64,000 nt of DNA from positions 1-64,000 of the forward strand of contig NZ_CP133148.1 in assembly GCF_036488675.1 (NCBI RefSeq). Reading direction: 5' to 3'. This document shows positions 43,046 through 52,377 of the stretch, in pieces. Position numbers and translations under genes: made by a program. How positions within the stretch are numbered: position 1 is the stretch's first letter; the number at the start of each line of letters is the position of its first letter. This DNA is from Sinorhizobium chiapasense. GTDB lineage: Bacteria; Pseudomonadota; Alphaproteobacteria; Rhizobiales; Rhizobiaceae. Below the pieces are notes generated by a model. That model did no database searches. It had not been told where the DNA came from and was given only the letters and a program-made list of their open reading frames with translations.

Positions 43046-44446
43046 ATGACCCAGGAAACAGCTCTTCTGTCGAAAACGCCGGTGCCGGGCGAGGAACACG
43101 CATCCTCGCGCAAGGTCTTCGTCAAGACCTATGGCTGCCAGATGAACGTCTATGATTCCGACCGCATGTCGGATGCGCTTTCGCGCGACGGCTACGTTTC
43201 GACCGACGTCCTGGAGGAAGCCGATTTCGTTCTGCTCAACACCTGTCATATCCGCGAGAAGGCGGCTGAAAAGGTCTATTCCGAGCTCGGCCGGCTGCGC
43301 GAGCTGAAAAAGGAGAAGGCGCGCGAAGGCCGCGAAATGGTCATCGGCGTCGCCGGCTGCGTCGCACAGGCCGAAGGCGACGAAATCCTTCGCCGCGCGC
43401 CGGCGGTCGACCTCGTCATCGGCCCGCAGACCTATCACCGCCTTCCCGAGGCGCTGCAGCGTGCCCGGGGTGGCGAGCGTGTCGTCGAAACGGATTATGC
43501 GATCGAGGACAAGTTTGAGCACTTGCCCGCGCCCGACAGGGCGAAGACACGCGCCCGCGGGGTGACCGCCTTTCTGACGGTGCAGGAGGGATGCGACAAG
43601 TTCTGCACCTTCTGCGTCGTGCCCTACACGCGCGGGTCGGAAGTGTCGCGGCCGGTGGCTCAGATCGTTGCCGAGGCGGAAAAGCTGGTCGAAGGCGGGG
43701 TGCGCGAAATCACCCTGCTTGGACAGAACGTCAATGCCTGGCATGGCAACGGCCCGGACGGCCGCGATTGGGGGTTGGGCGATCTTCTCGTCCGCCTTGC
43801 CGAAATCGAGGGCCTTCAGCGCCTGCGTTATACGACCAGCCATCCGCGCGACATGGATGACAGCCTGATCGAGGCGCATCGGTCGATGGCGAAGCTGATG
43901 CCCTATCTGCATCTGCCGGTGCAATCGGGATCCGACCGCATCCTGAAGGCGATGAACCGGCGTCATACGGCAGCCGAGTACCTCGCGCTGATAGATCGCA
44001 TCCGCGCGGCTCAGCCCGACCTTGCCCTATCCGGCGATTTCATCGTAGGCTTCCCGGGTGAAACCGACGAGGATTTCGAAGATACCGTGCGTCTCGTCGA
44101 GGCGGTGGGTTATGCACAGGCATTTTCCTTCAAGTATTCGACCCGTCCCGGCACGCCGGGGGCCGAACTCAAGGACCAGGTTCCCGAGGACGTGAAGGCC
44201 AAGCGTTTGGAAAGATTGCAGACTTTGCTCATGAAGCAGCAGCGCGACTTCGCAGAGGCCTGCGTCGGGCGCGAGATCGATCTGCTTCTGGAAAAACCTG
44301 GCCGCATGCCCGGCCAACTCGTCGGTCGTTCACCGTGGCTGCAGCCGGTGAATGTTGATGCAAAAACATCGCAAATCGGTGACATTATCAAAGTACGAAT
44401 CATCAAAGCGGGCTCCAACAGCCTCTTTGCCGAGATGATCGCATAG
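43046..44446 (+). CDS. miaB: tRNA-2-methylthio-N6-dimethylallyladenosine synthase MiaB
   Basis: Radical SAM enzyme adding the methylthio group to i6A37. The 466-residue protein has the UPF0004 domain with Cys31 (YGCQMN), Cys67-region (NTCHIRE) and Cys-containing GVAGCVAQ, the radical SAM Cys183-x3-Cys187-x2-Cys190 (CDKFCTFC) and a C-terminal TRAM domain. It carries a 20-residue extra N-terminus. Located 53 bases behind olsA and 26 bases before phoH, in the conserved miaB-phoH-ybeY-corC-lnt cluster. Confidence 0.97.
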   Translation: MTQETALLSKTPVPGEEHASSRKVFVKTYGCQMNVYDSDRMSDALSRDGYVSTDVLEEADFVLLNTCHIREKAAEKVYSELGRLRELKKEKAREGREMVIGVAGCVAQAEGDEILRRAPAVDLVIGPQTYHRLPEALQRARGGERVVETDYAIEDKFEHLPAPDRAKTRARGVTAFLTVQEGCDKFCTFCVVPYTRGSEVSRPVAQIVAEAEKLVEGGVREITLLGQNVNAWHGNGPDGRDWGLGDLLVRLAEIEGLQRLRYTTSHPRDMDDSLIEAHRSMAKLMPYLHLPVQSGSDRILKAMNRRHTAAEYLALIDRIRAAQPDLALSGDFIVGFPGETDEDFEDTVRLVEAVGYAQAFSFKYSTRPGTPGAELKDQVPEDVKAKRLERLQTLLMKQQRDFAEACVGREIDLLLEKPGRMPGQLVGRSPWLQPVNVDAKTSQIGDIIKVRIIKAGSNSLFAEMIA

Positions 44447-44472
44447 GGACCGAGAGCGAGGAGCCTAACCGC

Positions 44473-45528
44473 TTGAACGGACACGAATTGATTTCTTCAT
44501 CATCGCGCCAGTCAAAAACATCTGCGACAGACGCCAATCACTTCGTGCTCACTTTCGAGAACAACCGCTTTGCCAGTGAGCTCTTCGGTCAGTTCGACCA
44601 GAATCTGAAGTTGCTCGAAGAACGCCTGCGCATCGATGCGAGGCCGCGCGGAAATTCCGTTGCCATCTCGGGAGACGTGATGGCGACAAACCAGGCGCGG
44701 CGCGCCCTCGACTATCTCTACGGAAGATTGCAGAGTGGCGGATCGATCGATACGTCCGATGTCGAGGGAGCGATTCGTATGGCGGTCGCTGCCGACGACC
44801 AACTGCAGTTGCCGACGATGGAGCGCAAAGCCAAATTGACGATGGCGCAGATTTCGACGCGCAAGAAGACCATCGCTGCGCGGACGCCCATGCAGGATGC
44901 CTATATCCGCGCAATGGAGCGGGCGGAACTCGTCTTCGGCATCGGCCCGGCCGGTACCGGCAAGACCTATCTTGCCGTTGCTCATGCCGCTCAGCTTCTC
45001 GAGCGCGGCGCGGTCGATCGCATCATTCTTTCGAGACCGGCGGTCGAAGCCGGTGAGCGCCTGGGCTTCCTGCCGGGCGACATGAAGGAAAAGGTCGACC
45101 CCTATCTGAGGCCGCTCTACGACGCGCTCTACGACATGATGCCCGGCGACAAGGTCGAGCGGGCGATCACCGCGGGCGTGATCGAGATTGCGCCGCTCGC
45201 TTTCATGCGCGGGCGCACGCTCGCCAATGCCGCCGTAATCCTCGATGAGGCTCAGAACACGACATCGATGCAGATGAAGATGTTCCTGACCCGTCTCGGC
45301 GAAAACGGCCGGATGATCGTCACCGGCGATCCCAGCCAGATCGACCTGCCGCGCGGCGTCAAGTCGGGGCTCGTCGAGGCGCTGCAGATCCTCAATGGCG
45401 TGGAAGGCGTTTCGGTAATCCGCTTCAAGGATGTCGACGTCGTCCGCCATCCGATGGTGGCGAGGATCGTCAGGGCCTATGAAAGCCACACCGCGGTTCA
45501 CGACGAGAGCGAGCAGAGCGATCGTTAG
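44473..45528 (+). CDS. phoH: PhoH-family ATPase
   Basis: A 351-residue PhoH-like P-loop protein of the YbeZ type, which works with YbeY in RNA and ribosome metabolism. The P-loop GPAGTGKT is at 158-165, followed by RPAVEAGERLGFLPGD, the DEAQNTT Walker B and GDPSQIDLP. A KH-like N-terminal domain precedes it. It starts TTG 44473, with GAGGAG (44458-44463) nine bases upstream; the first in-frame ATG is far inside the protein. Confidence 0.93.
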   Translation: MNGHELISSSSRQSKTSATDANHFVLTFENNRFASELFGQFDQNLKLLEERLRIDARPRGNSVAISGDVMATNQARRALDYLYGRLQSGGSIDTSDVEGAIRMAVAADDQLQLPTMERKAKLTMAQISTRKKTIAARTPMQDAYIRAMERAELVFGIGPAGTGKTYLAVAHAAQLLERGAVDRIILSRPAVEAGERLGFLPGDMKEKVDPYLRPLYDALYDMMPGDKVERAITAGVIEIAPLAFMRGRTLANAAVILDEAQNTTSMQMKMFLTRLGENGRMIVTGDPSQIDLPRGVKSGLVEALQILNGVEGVSVIRFKDVDVVRHPMVARIVRAYESHTAVHDESEQSDR

Positions 45529-45537
45529 TCCTTGTTT

Positions 45538-45700
45538 ATCGCGTGATTTGTCCGAAAACCGCTTCCCACTTTTCGGATCACGCTTTAGAGCGGGATGAGG
45601 AAAGGTGTATGCGGTTTTCCGCGCGCATCCCGCTCTATTTTGTTGGAATCGATCACGTTCATGATTTTCGGTCGAATCGACCCAAAATCATCGTGATCTA
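45538..45700. repeat. Cluster of three palindromes between phoH and ybeY
   Basis: First, CGTGATTTGTCCGAAAACC with its CGGATCACG partner (45538-45583). Second, TAGAGCGGGATGAGG with CATCCCGCTCTA (45585-45637). Third, GATCACGTTCATGATTTTCGG with the CCCAAAATCATCGTGATC arm (45651-45699), related to the palindrome at 1621-1662. They fill the 191-base gap. Confidence 0.7.
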
Positions 45701-45719
45701 GCGACGGCTCGTTGCGACC

Positions 45720-46226
45720 ATGACGGCTTTGGACATTCAGATCAGCGTCGAAGAAGGCGATTGGCCATCGGAAGATGAGCTGCAATCCCTCTCGGCACGC
45801 ATTCTCGAGGCAGCGGCCGATCTACTCGTGCGCGAGGAACGGCAGCCTTTTCCGCCGGACGCGCCGGAAGTCTCTCTGGTCTTTACCGATGATGCGTCGA
45901 TGCGGGCGATCAACGCGGAATGGCGAAACCAGGACAAGCCGACCAACGTGCTGTCTTTCCCGGCCTTTCCTGTAACGCCGGGCAAGATGCCAGGGCCGAT
46001 GCTCGGCGATATCATCGTTGCCTATGAAACGTTGAAGCGCGAGGCGGTCGAAATGGAGAAGCCGTTTGACGCGCACCTGACGCATCTTCTCGTGCATGGA
46101 TTCCTCCATCTTTTCGGGTATGATCATCTGGACGACGACGAGGCGGAAAGAATGGAAGGGCTGGAGACTCGCATTCTGGCGCGTCTTGGCCTATCTGATC
46201 CATACGGGGACCGGTCCCCGGATTAA
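45720..46226 (+). CDS. ybeY: Endoribonuclease YbeY
   Basis: YbeY is a zinc metalloendoribonuclease acting in 16S rRNA maturation and small-RNA regulation. The 168-residue protein carries the zinc motif His126-x3-His130-x5-His136 ([11 protein letters not shown]) and the conserved Arg-x6-TNVLSFP ([14 protein letters not shown]) region. It lies between phoH and corC, as in most proteobacteria. ATG 45720 is the only reasonable start. Confidence 0.96.
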   Translation: MTALDIQISVEEGDWPSEDELQSLSARILEAAADLLVREERQPFPPDAPEVSLVFTDDASMRAINAEWRNQDKPTNVLSFPAFPVTPGKMPGPMLGDIIVAYETLKREAVEMEKPFDAHLTHLLVHGFLHLFGYDHLDDDEAERMEGLETRILARLGLSDPYGDRSPD

Positions 46227-46238
46227 CAGTTTGGAACG

Positions 46239-47402
46239 ATGAGCGACACCAACACACAGCCGGCTGCCGTTGCGGCCGAGGAAGCAGAAGCTTCCGGAGA
46301 GGCCGAGGCGGGCAGTAGTAGCACCGCCACTCCCCGACAGGAGGGCAGCAAATCCACAACCTCGTTCTGGAGCCGCGCCGCGCGCCTGCTGCGCGGGGCA
46401 AGCCCGTCGAGCCTGCGTGAGGATCTCGCTGACGCTCTGATGACGGACGCAGACAGCAACGCCGCGTTCTCGCCCGAAGAACGGGCAATGCTCAACAACA
46501 TCCTGCGTTTTCGCGAGGTTCGCGTCGAGGACGTGATGGTGCCGCGCGCCGATATCGAGGCCGTGGACCAGAGCATCACGATCGGCGAGCTCATGGTCAT
46601 TTTCGAGGAGTCGGGCCGCTCGCGCATGCCGGTCTACAACGAGGGCCTGGATGATCCGCGCGGTATGATCCATATCCGCGATCTGCTCGCCTATGTCACC
46701 AAGCAGGCCCGCAATCGGCGCCGCAACGGCAAGGCACAACCGACGGCCCCGGCCGCGGTGGAAAAGACGCCGCGCCAGCAAAGGGCGGGCTTTGACCTCT
46801 CGCGCGTCGATCTTGGAAAGACGGTCGAAGAGGCGGGCATCGTTCGCCAGGTTCTGTTCGTGCCACCGTCGATGCTGGCCTCGGATCTCATGCAACGCAT
46901 GCAGGCCGCGCGCATCCAGATGGCCCTCGTCATCGATGAATATGGCGGCACCGACGGTCTCGTATCACTCGAGGACATCGTCGAGATGGTCGTCGGCGAC
47001 ATTGAGGACGAGCACGACGACGAGGAGGTGATGTTCGCCCGCTCATCGGACGATGTTTTCGTCGCCGATGCCCGCGTCGAACTGGAGGAGATCGCCGAAG
47101 CGATCGGTCCGGATTTCGATGTGCGCGAACAGCTTGAGGATGTCGACACGCTCGGCGGACTGGTTTTCGCCTCGCTCGGACGCATTCCGGTTCGCGGCGA
47201 GGTGGTTCAGGCCATACCCGGGTTTGAGTTTCAGATCCTTGATGCCGACCCGCGGCGCGTCAAACGCGTGCGCATCATGCGCAAGCGCCCGCTGGCCCGT
47301 CGTCGGGTGGTGAAGACGGAGCGGGAGACGTCGTCTGAAACGCCGCCCACCGGCCGCGACACCGAGGTCGGTCCCGGATCACAGCCGGCGTCGGAACAAT
47401 AG
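46239..47402 (+). CDS. CBS-domain protein of the CorC/TlyC family
   Basis: A 387-residue soluble protein with a disordered N-terminus (about 1-65), two CBS domains (about 90-230: VRVEDVMVPRADIEAVDQS, RMPVYNEGLDDPRGMIHIRDL) and a CorC_HlyC transporter-associated domain (about 275-355). It has no DUF21 membrane domain, so it is the short CorC type linked in E. coli to cobalt and magnesium efflux. The hemolysin label used for TlyC homologues is historical. An insertion of about 40 residues rich in Arg and Ala separates the CBS motifs. It lies 12 bases behind ybeY and precedes lnt. Confidence 0.9.
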   Translation: MSDTNTQPAAVAAEEAEASGEAEAGSSSTATPRQEGSKSTTSFWSRAARLLRGASPSSLREDLADALMTDADSNAAFSPEERAMLNNILRFREVRVEDVMVPRADIEAVDQSITIGELMVIFEESGRSRMPVYNEGLDDPRGMIHIRDLLAYVTKQARNRRRNGKAQPTAPAAVEKTPRQQRAGFDLSRVDLGKTVEEAGIVRQVLFVPPSMLASDLMQRMQAARIQMALVIDEYGGTDGLVSLEDIVEMVVGDIEDEHDDEEVMFARSSDDVFVADARVELEEIAEAIGPDFDVREQLEDVDTLGGLVFASLGRIPVRGEVVQAIPGFEFQILDADPRRVKRVRIMRKRPLARRRVVKTERETSSETPPTGRDTEVGPGSQPASEQ

Positions 47403-47439
47403 CCGGTCCATCGGCCGCGGCGCCGCCTTCCCAATGTCA

Positions 47440-47482
47440 AAGAGTTAGACCGTCTCACGGTTTAGGCGAAACCGTGAGACGA
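47440..47482. repeat. Hairpin repeat half (GTCTCACGGTTT...AAACCGTGAGAC)
   Basis: CAAAGAGTTAGACCGTCTCACGG with CCGTGAGAC arm matches, in order, the second half of the element inserted at 52391-52484 (AAAGAGTTAGATCATTTCAC on its other strand). Confidence 0.6.
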
Positions 47483-47515
47483 ACGAGCATCAGCCCGAGA
47501 ATCTCTTCCGATTTA

Positions 47516-47611
47516 TACTGCGCCGCGCGTCTTATCAGACGCGCAAAGGACGCTGTAGGACTGCATGTTTGTTTCCTCAAACCGGCTGCGATTTAAGGAA
47601 ACATGCAGTAG
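47516..47611 (-). repeat. RIME-like mosaic repeat, copy f
   Basis: Reverse orientation: CTGCGCCGCGCG, ATCAGACGCGCAAAGGACGC, CTGTAGGACTGCATG, then the CCTCAAACCGG/GCGATTTAAGG hairpin and CATGCAGTAG. About 15 bases of the usual middle block are missing. With the half-repeat at 47440 it fills most of the 339-base corC-lnt gap. Confidence 0.8.
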
Positions 47612-47741
47612 CGTGACGCCGGGCTGTGCAACGTATGAGATCGGGACAAGCAGCCGCTTTTTTGGAAGACTGCCGCTAAATGATTCGGTCGTTTTTCCTG
47701 CGCGGGGTCGACGTGTGATTCCGCGTCTATTTGGAGGCTGT

Positions 47742-49337
47742 ATGGCAGGGCTGGCAGGCAGGATAATGCTCCTCTCCGGGGTGTCCCGGGCAGTTATCGC
47801 CTTCCTCGCGGGGCTCTTGACGGTTCTCACCCAGCCGCCGTTCGGCATTTTCGCGGCAGCTTTCGTCTCGTTTCCTGTCCTCGTTTGGATGATCGATGGC
47901 GCACCGGGCGATCCTGAAAAAGGCCGGCTCGCAAGGCTTTGGCCGGCCTTATCGGTCGGCTGGAGCTTCGGTTTCGGTTACTTCCTCGGTGGCCTCTGGT
48001 GGCTTGGCAACGCCTTGTTGATCGAGGCGGATCTTTTTGCCTGGGCGCTGCCGCTCGCCGTTGTCGGCCTGCCTGCGTTTCTCGCGCTCTTTTACGCACT
48101 CGCAGTCGGACTGGCGCGCTGTCTCTGGTCCGATGGCCTGGGCAGGATCGCCGCCCTCGCGTTCGGCTTCGGCATCGCGGAATGGCTGCGTGGGTTTCTG
48201 TTCACGGGCTTTCCCTGGAATGCCATCGGCTATGCCTTGATGCCGATGCCCCTGATGATGCAGTCGGCGAGCGTCGTGAACCTTGCGACGATCAGCATGC
48301 TCGCGGTCTTCGTGTTTGCGGCACCCGCGCTCATCGCCACCGGGAAGGGCGCGCGTACGGGCCTCGCGATCGCCGTCGTGCTCTTTGGCGCGCATCTGGC
48401 CTTCGGCTTCTATCGCCTCGCCCAGCCGGCGCCCCAACCGCTGGCGCCCCCGTTGACGGTGCGCCTGGTTCAGCCGGTGGTCGACCAGGCGAAAAAGCTC
48501 GATGACCGCGAACGCTCATCCGTCTTCGAGGAGCATCTCGCTCTCACGACCGCGCCGGTGGAGGAGGATGGCAAACGTCCGGACATCATTGTCTGGCCGG
48601 AAACGTCGATCCCGTTCATACTCACCGACAACCCGGACGCGCTGGCCCGCATCGCAGAGGTTCTGGACGACGGGCAGGTGCTCATTGCCGGTGCCGTGCG
48701 CGTCGAGGATGCGGGGGCTGGCCTGCCGCGGCGCTATTACAACTCGATCTATGTCATCGACGATCGCGGCCAGATTGTCGGGGCCGCAGACAAGGTTCAC
48801 CTTGTTCCCTTTGGGGAATATCTGCCGTTCGAGGATGTTCTCACCTCCTGGGGGCTAAGCGCTGTCGCCGCCTCGATGCCTGGCGGCTTTTCGCCTGCCC
48901 AAAGCCGCGCGCTTCTCACCCTGCCGGGCGGCAGGACGGCTTATCCGCTTATCTGCTACGAAGCGATCTTCCCCGACGAGATCGATGGCAACGCCCCTCT
49001 TGCCGATTTCCTGCTGAACATCACCAACGACGCCTGGTTCGGCGACACGCCTGGTCCGCGCCAGCATTTTCACCAGGCGCAGTTGCGCGCAGTCGAGACC
49101 GGAAGGCCGATGATCCGGGCAGCCAATAACGGTATATCAGCAATTGTTGATGCACGTGGCGTTTTAGTGGTAGGATTGGGATACAATTACAAGGGGGTTA
49201 CAGACACAATTCTGCCGGGAAAAATGCTTAGCGTAACCGAAACCGTCACGCGCGGCCGAATCTTCTGGTTGATAGCCGGAATACTCTTTTTGGTTGCGGC
49301 GTTTTCGCGCGCTGGTTTTAATATTAGGAAGAATTGA
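47742..49337 (+). CDS. lnt: Apolipoprotein N-acyltransferase
   Basis: Lnt adds the third acyl chain to lipoproteins in the inner membrane. The 531-residue protein has about six N-terminal transmembrane helices (1-225), a nitrilase-fold domain with catalytic triad Glu287 (WPETSIPF), Lys351 (ADKVHLVPFGEYLPF) and Cys405 (LICYEAIFP), and a final membrane helix (about 508-528). ATG 47742 has GGAGG five bases upstream; the frame runs back through the RIME-like element to 47565 but that part is not coding. Confidence 0.95.
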   Translation: MAGLAGRIMLLSGVSRAVIAFLAGLLTVLTQPPFGIFAAAFVSFPVLVWMIDGAPGDPEKGRLARLWPALSVGWSFGFGYFLGGLWWLGNALLIEADLFAWALPLAVVGLPAFLALFYALAVGLARCLWSDGLGRIAALAFGFGIAEWLRGFLFTGFPWNAIGYALMPMPLMMQSASVVNLATISMLAVFVFAAPALIATGKGARTGLAIAVVLFGAHLAFGFYRLAQPAPQPLAPPLTVRLVQPVVDQAKKLDDRERSSVFEEHLALTTAPVEEDGKRPDIIVWPETSIPFILTDNPDALARIAEVLDDGQVLIAGAVRVEDAGAGLPRRYYNSIYVIDDRGQIVGAADKVHLVPFGEYLPFEDVLTSWGLSAVAASMPGGFSPAQSRALLTLPGGRTAYPLICYEAIFPDEIDGNAPLADFLLNITNDAWFGDTPGPRQHFHQAQLRAVETGRPMIRAANNGISAIVDARGVLVVGLGYNYKGVTDTILPGKMLSVTETVTRGRIFWLIAGILFLVAAFSRAGFNIRKN

Positions 49338-49483
49338 CCTAAAACCCCTAAAATTGCATAGTGGCCGAATCCCTCAGCCTTCACCCACGGGTGGGGCGCT
49401 TGTTTGCCGGCAAGGTTGCGGCGGAGTGATCTGCTCGATGCCAGGTTGCGGGCACCCGAAACAGCGTGTTTAGGAACGCGGAC

Positions 49484-49903
49484 ATGATTGAAAACAAGAA
49501 GAAGCCGAACCCGATCGACATCCATGTCGGGAGCAGGATTCGCCTCCGCCGGACGATGCTGGGCATGAGCCAGGAAAAGCTCGGTGAAGCCCTGGGGATC
49601 ACCTTCCAGCAGATCCAGAAATACGAGAAGGGAACGAACCGCGTCGGCGCGAGCCGGTTGCAGAACATTTCTGCAATTCTCAACGTCCCGGTGTCGTTCT
49701 TCTTCGAGGATGCTCCAGGGGAAGGCGCCGGCGGCGCATCCGGCATGGCCGAAGCCTCCAGCTCCAACTACGTGGTTGATTTCCTGTCATCGTCCGAAGG
49801 ACTTCAGCTCAACCGTGCCTTCGTCAAGATTTCCGACCCGAAGGTGCGCCGGAAGTTGGTGGACCTGGTAAAGGCATTGGCCGCCGAGGCGGAAAGCGAA
49901 TAA
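49484..49903 (+). CDS. XRE-family transcriptional regulator (PraR-like)
   Basis: A 139-residue regulator with a helix-turn-helix at about 14-68 (VGSRIRLRRTMLGMSQEKLG, FQQIQKYEKGTNRVGASRL) and a conserved C-terminal part (NYVVDFLSSSEGLQLNRAFV). Size, start (MIENKKKPNPID) and position beside metK fit the rhizobial PraR/PhrR-type regulators, implicated in biofilm, quorum-sensing and acid responses; this is recognition from memory. ATG 49484 is chosen over GTG 49466. A good intrinsic terminator follows. Confidence 0.87.
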   Translation: MIENKKKPNPIDIHVGSRIRLRRTMLGMSQEKLGEALGITFQQIQKYEKGTNRVGASRLQNISAILNVPVSFFFEDAPGEGAGGASGMAEASSSNYVVDFLSSSEGLQLNRAFVKISDPKVRRKLVDLVKALAAEAESE

Positions 49904-49931
49904 GCCAGGGCGGTCTACCGACCACAAAAGC

Positions 49932-49957
49932 AAAGCGGCCTGAGTGCCGCTTTTTTT
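49932..49957 (+). terminator. Intrinsic terminator of the XRE regulator gene
   Basis: AAGCGGC (49933-49939) and GCCGCTT (49946-49952) with a 6-base loop, running into TTTTTTT (to 49957). Classic form. Confidence 0.88.
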
Positions 49958-49972
49958 GCGCGCTGCCCCGAC

Positions 49973-50050
49973 TGCCGCGCGTCTTGTCAGAGGCGCAAAG
50001 GACGCCGCAGCACTCTGAATGGCTGCATGTTTTGAAGGAGGCATGTGGTG
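49973..50050 (-). repeat. RIME-like mosaic repeat, copy g (degenerate)
   Basis: GCCGCGCGTCTTGTCAGAGGCGCAAAGGACG-type second hairpin and GCAGCACTCTGAATGGCTGCATG are recognisable; the TTAAATCG hairpin is reduced to TTTTGAAGGAGGCATG. Confidence 0.65.
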
Positions 50051-50075
50051 GGAGCATTCAGGTGAAAATATCGAT

Positions 50076-50091
50076 ATAAAGATATATTTAT
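50076..50091. promoter_or_regulatory. AT-rich palindromic operator upstream of metK (SahR-like)
   Basis: ATAAAGATATATTTAT is a near-perfect 16-bp palindrome (one mismatched pair) in GC-rich DNA, 77 bases before the metK start. Its form resembles the operators of ArsR-family SahR regulators that control SAM-cycle genes in proteobacteria. The regulator gene is not in the window. Confidence 0.45.
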
Positions 50092-50168
50092 GTCGTTGTT
50101 CGCTTGTTTTTCGGCGGCAAAACCACTAACACGTTCGCACCGCTTCTTTCATTGAGGGGACTTCCCGC

Positions 50169-51452
50169 ATGCGCGCAAACTACCTGTTCACGAGTGAATC
50201 CGTAGCCGAAGGTCATCCGGACAAAGTGTGTGACCGTATTTCCGACGAGATCGTCGATCTGGTCTACCGCGAGGCGGCGAAGACGGGCGTTGATCCCTGG
50301 GGTGTGCGCATTGCCTGTGAGACGCTGGCAACGACGAACCGCGTCGTGATCGCCGGCGAAGTCCGCCTGCCGCCGAGCCTCCTGAAGAAGGACAAGAACG
50401 GCAACGAAGTCATCAATCCGTCGAAGTTCAAGTCCGCTGCGCGCAAGGCGATCCGCGACATCGGCTATGAGCAGGACGGTTTCCATTGGAAGACGGCGAA
50501 GATCGACGTGCTCTTGCACTTCCAGTCCGCTCACATCGCGCAAGGCGTCGACAACGCCTCCGACAAGCAGGGCGAGGAAGGTGCCGGCGACCAGGGTATC
50601 ATGTTCGGCTATGCCTGCCGCGAGACGTCCGAGTTGATGCCGGCGCCGCTCTACTACTCGCACCGCATCCTCCAGACGCTCGCCGCCGCCCGCAAAAAGG
50701 GCGAAGGCGAAGTCGCCAAGCTCGGCCCGGACGCCAAGAGCCAGGTGACCGTGCGTTATGTCGATGGCAAGCCGGCAGAAGTCACCTCGATCGTTCTTTC
50801 GACGCAGCACCTTGATGACAGCTGGGATTCCGCCAAGGTCCGCTCCGTCGTCGAACCCTATATCCGTGAGGCACTCGCCGATCTGAAGATCTCCGACGAC
50901 TGCACCTGGTATATCAACCCGACCGGCAAGTTCGTCATCGGTGGTCCGGACGGCGACGCCGGCCTTACCGGCCGCAAGATCATCGTCGACACCTATGGTG
51001 GCGCGGCCCCGCATGGCGGCGGCGCCTTCTCGGGCAAGGACACGACCAAGGTCGATCGCTCGGCGGCCTACGCCGCGCGCTATCTGGCGAAGAACGTCGT
51101 TGCCGCCGGCCTTTCCGACCGCTGCACGATCCAGCTCTCCTATGCGATCGGTGTGGCTCAGCCGCTGTCGATCTATGTCGATCTGCACGGCACGGGCAAG
51201 GTCACGGAAGACCAGGTCGAAAACGCCATCCGCAAGACGATGGACCTCTCGCCGACGGGCATCCGTCGTCACCTCGACCTAAACAAGCCGATCTATGCCA
51301 AGACCGCCGCTTACGGTCATTTCGGCCGCAAGGCTGGCCGCGATGGTTCGTTCTCCTGGGAGAAGCTCGATCTGGTCAAGCCGCTGAAGGAAGCGATCGA
51401 GCTTGACGCGGCTGCCTACTCCGAACCGAGAGCATCCGGCCGCGCTGCCTGA
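50169..51452 (+). CDS. metK: S-adenosylmethionine synthetase
   Basis: Makes SAM from methionine and ATP. The 427-residue protein is longer than E. coli MetK (384) but typical of alphaproteobacteria. Motifs: [20 protein letters not shown] (ATP and metal site), [10 protein letters not shown], and [21 protein letters not shown], the phosphate-binding signature. Upstream lies an AT-rich palindrome that may be an operator. It precedes trmB, separated by a RIME-like fragment. Confidence 0.98.
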   Translation: MRANYLFTSESVAEGHPDKVCDRISDEIVDLVYREAAKTGVDPWGVRIACETLATTNRVVIAGEVRLPPSLLKKDKNGNEVINPSKFKSAARKAIRDIGYEQDGFHWKTAKIDVLLHFQSAHIAQGVDNASDKQGEEGAGDQGIMFGYACRETSELMPAPLYYSHRILQTLAAARKKGEGEVAKLGPDAKSQVTVRYVDGKPAEVTSIVLSTQHLDDSWDSAKVRSVVEPYIREALADLKISDDCTWYINPTGKFVIGGPDGDAGLTGRKIIVDTYGGAAPHGGGAFSGKDTTKVDRSAAYAARYLAKNVVAAGLSDRCTIQLSYAIGVAQPLSIYVDLHGTGKVTEDQVENAIRKTMDLSPTGIRRHLDLNKPIYAKTAAYGHFGRKAGRDGSFSWEKLDLVKPLKEAIELDAAAYSEPRASGRAA

Positions 51453-51467
51453 CGCCGCAGTTGACGG

Positions 51468-51536
51468 GGCTGTAGCACGTTGAATTGCTGCATGTTTTAT
51501 CCTTAACTCGGCTACGGATTAAGGAAACATGCAGCA
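51468..51536 (-). repeat. RIME-like mosaic repeat, copy h (truncated)
   Basis: GGCTGTAGCACGTTGAATTGCTGCATG followed by the CCTTAACTCGG/CGGATTAAGG hairpin and CATGCAGCAG. The GACGCGCGGCGC hairpin is lost. Confidence 0.75.
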
Positions 51537-51664
51537 GCGAAGCCACCGGCGTTGAAAAATATTGCAATGGGCCGGTGCGCTGCTATTCAGGCGCACCACA
51601 TTGCGGGATCAAGAGCGGATGCTCCCGGTGGAGTGTCCGCTTTGCTGTTTGAAGGAAGATCGTA

Positions 51665-52363
51665 ATGAGCGAACCGCGCCGCGCCAGAGCCACGGAGGCC
51701 TTCTTTGGTCGCCGCAAGGGAAAGCCCTTGCGCGAACGCCAGGCGGCCCATCTCGAGCATCTGCTGCCCGCGCTCCGGCTCGATCTCTCCAAGCCTGCGC
51801 CGGCTGACCTGGCGACACTCTTCCCCCAGCCGGTGAAGCGCATTCGCCTGGAAATCGGTTTCGGTGGCGGGGAGCATCTCGTTCACCGCGCCGCGGAGGA
51901 TCCCGCAACCGGCTTCATCGGCGTCGAGCCCTTCGTCAACTCGATGGCGAAGTTGCTCGGGCAGATCGAGGCGCGAGACCTCGCCAATGTCCGGCTCTAT
52001 GACGACGACGCGACGCAGGTGCTGGACTGGTTGCCGGAGGCTTCCGTCGACCAGATCGATCTGCTCTATCCCGATCCCTGGCCGAAGCGGAAGCACTGGA
52101 AGCGGCGCTTCGTTTCCAAGGTCAATCTGGATCGCTTTGCGCGCATCCTGAAGCCCGGCGGCCTCTTCTGCTTCGCCTCGGATATCGACACCTATGTCAA
52201 TTGGACGCTGCTTCACTGCCGCGACCACGCGGCCTTCGAGTGGATGGCGGAAAAATCAGCCGACTGGCTTACCCCTTTCGCGGGTTGGCCGAGCACGCGC
52301 TACGAGGCCAAGGCGCGCCGGGAAGGGCGGAGCTCGGCTTATCTGACGTTTCGCCGCGTTTAG
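51665..52363 (+). CDS. trmB: tRNA (guanine-N7-)-methyltransferase
   Basis: Forms m7G46 in tRNA variable loops. The 232-residue protein has the SAM-binding [15 protein letters not shown] motif near 60-75, [15 protein letters not shown], the [15 protein letters not shown] signature (about 138-152) that marks TrmB, and the C-terminal [13 protein letters not shown] substrate motif. GAAGGAAGA precedes ATG 51665. In rhizobia it commonly follows metK. Confidence 0.96.
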   Translation: MSEPRRARATEAFFGRRKGKPLRERQAAHLEHLLPALRLDLSKPAPADLATLFPQPVKRIRLEIGFGGGEHLVHRAAEDPATGFIGVEPFVNSMAKLLGQIEARDLANVRLYDDDATQVLDWLPEASVDQIDLLYPDPWPKRKHWKRRFVSKVNLDRFARILKPGGLFCFASDIDTYVNWTLLHCRDHAAFEWMAEKSADWLTPFAGWPSTRYEAKARREGRSSAYLTFRRV

Positions 52364-52377
52364 GACCCTGTGGATTT

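Noticed and set aside
47565..47741. N-terminal extension of Lnt by 59 residues
   Set aside because: It reads the RIME-like element as protein. ATG 47742 with GGAGG upstream starts the membrane domain properly.
50051..50168. SAM riboswitch in the metK leader
   Set aside because: I could not find the conserved core of SAM-II, SAM-V or SAM/SAH motifs. The only notable element is the AT-rich palindrome.
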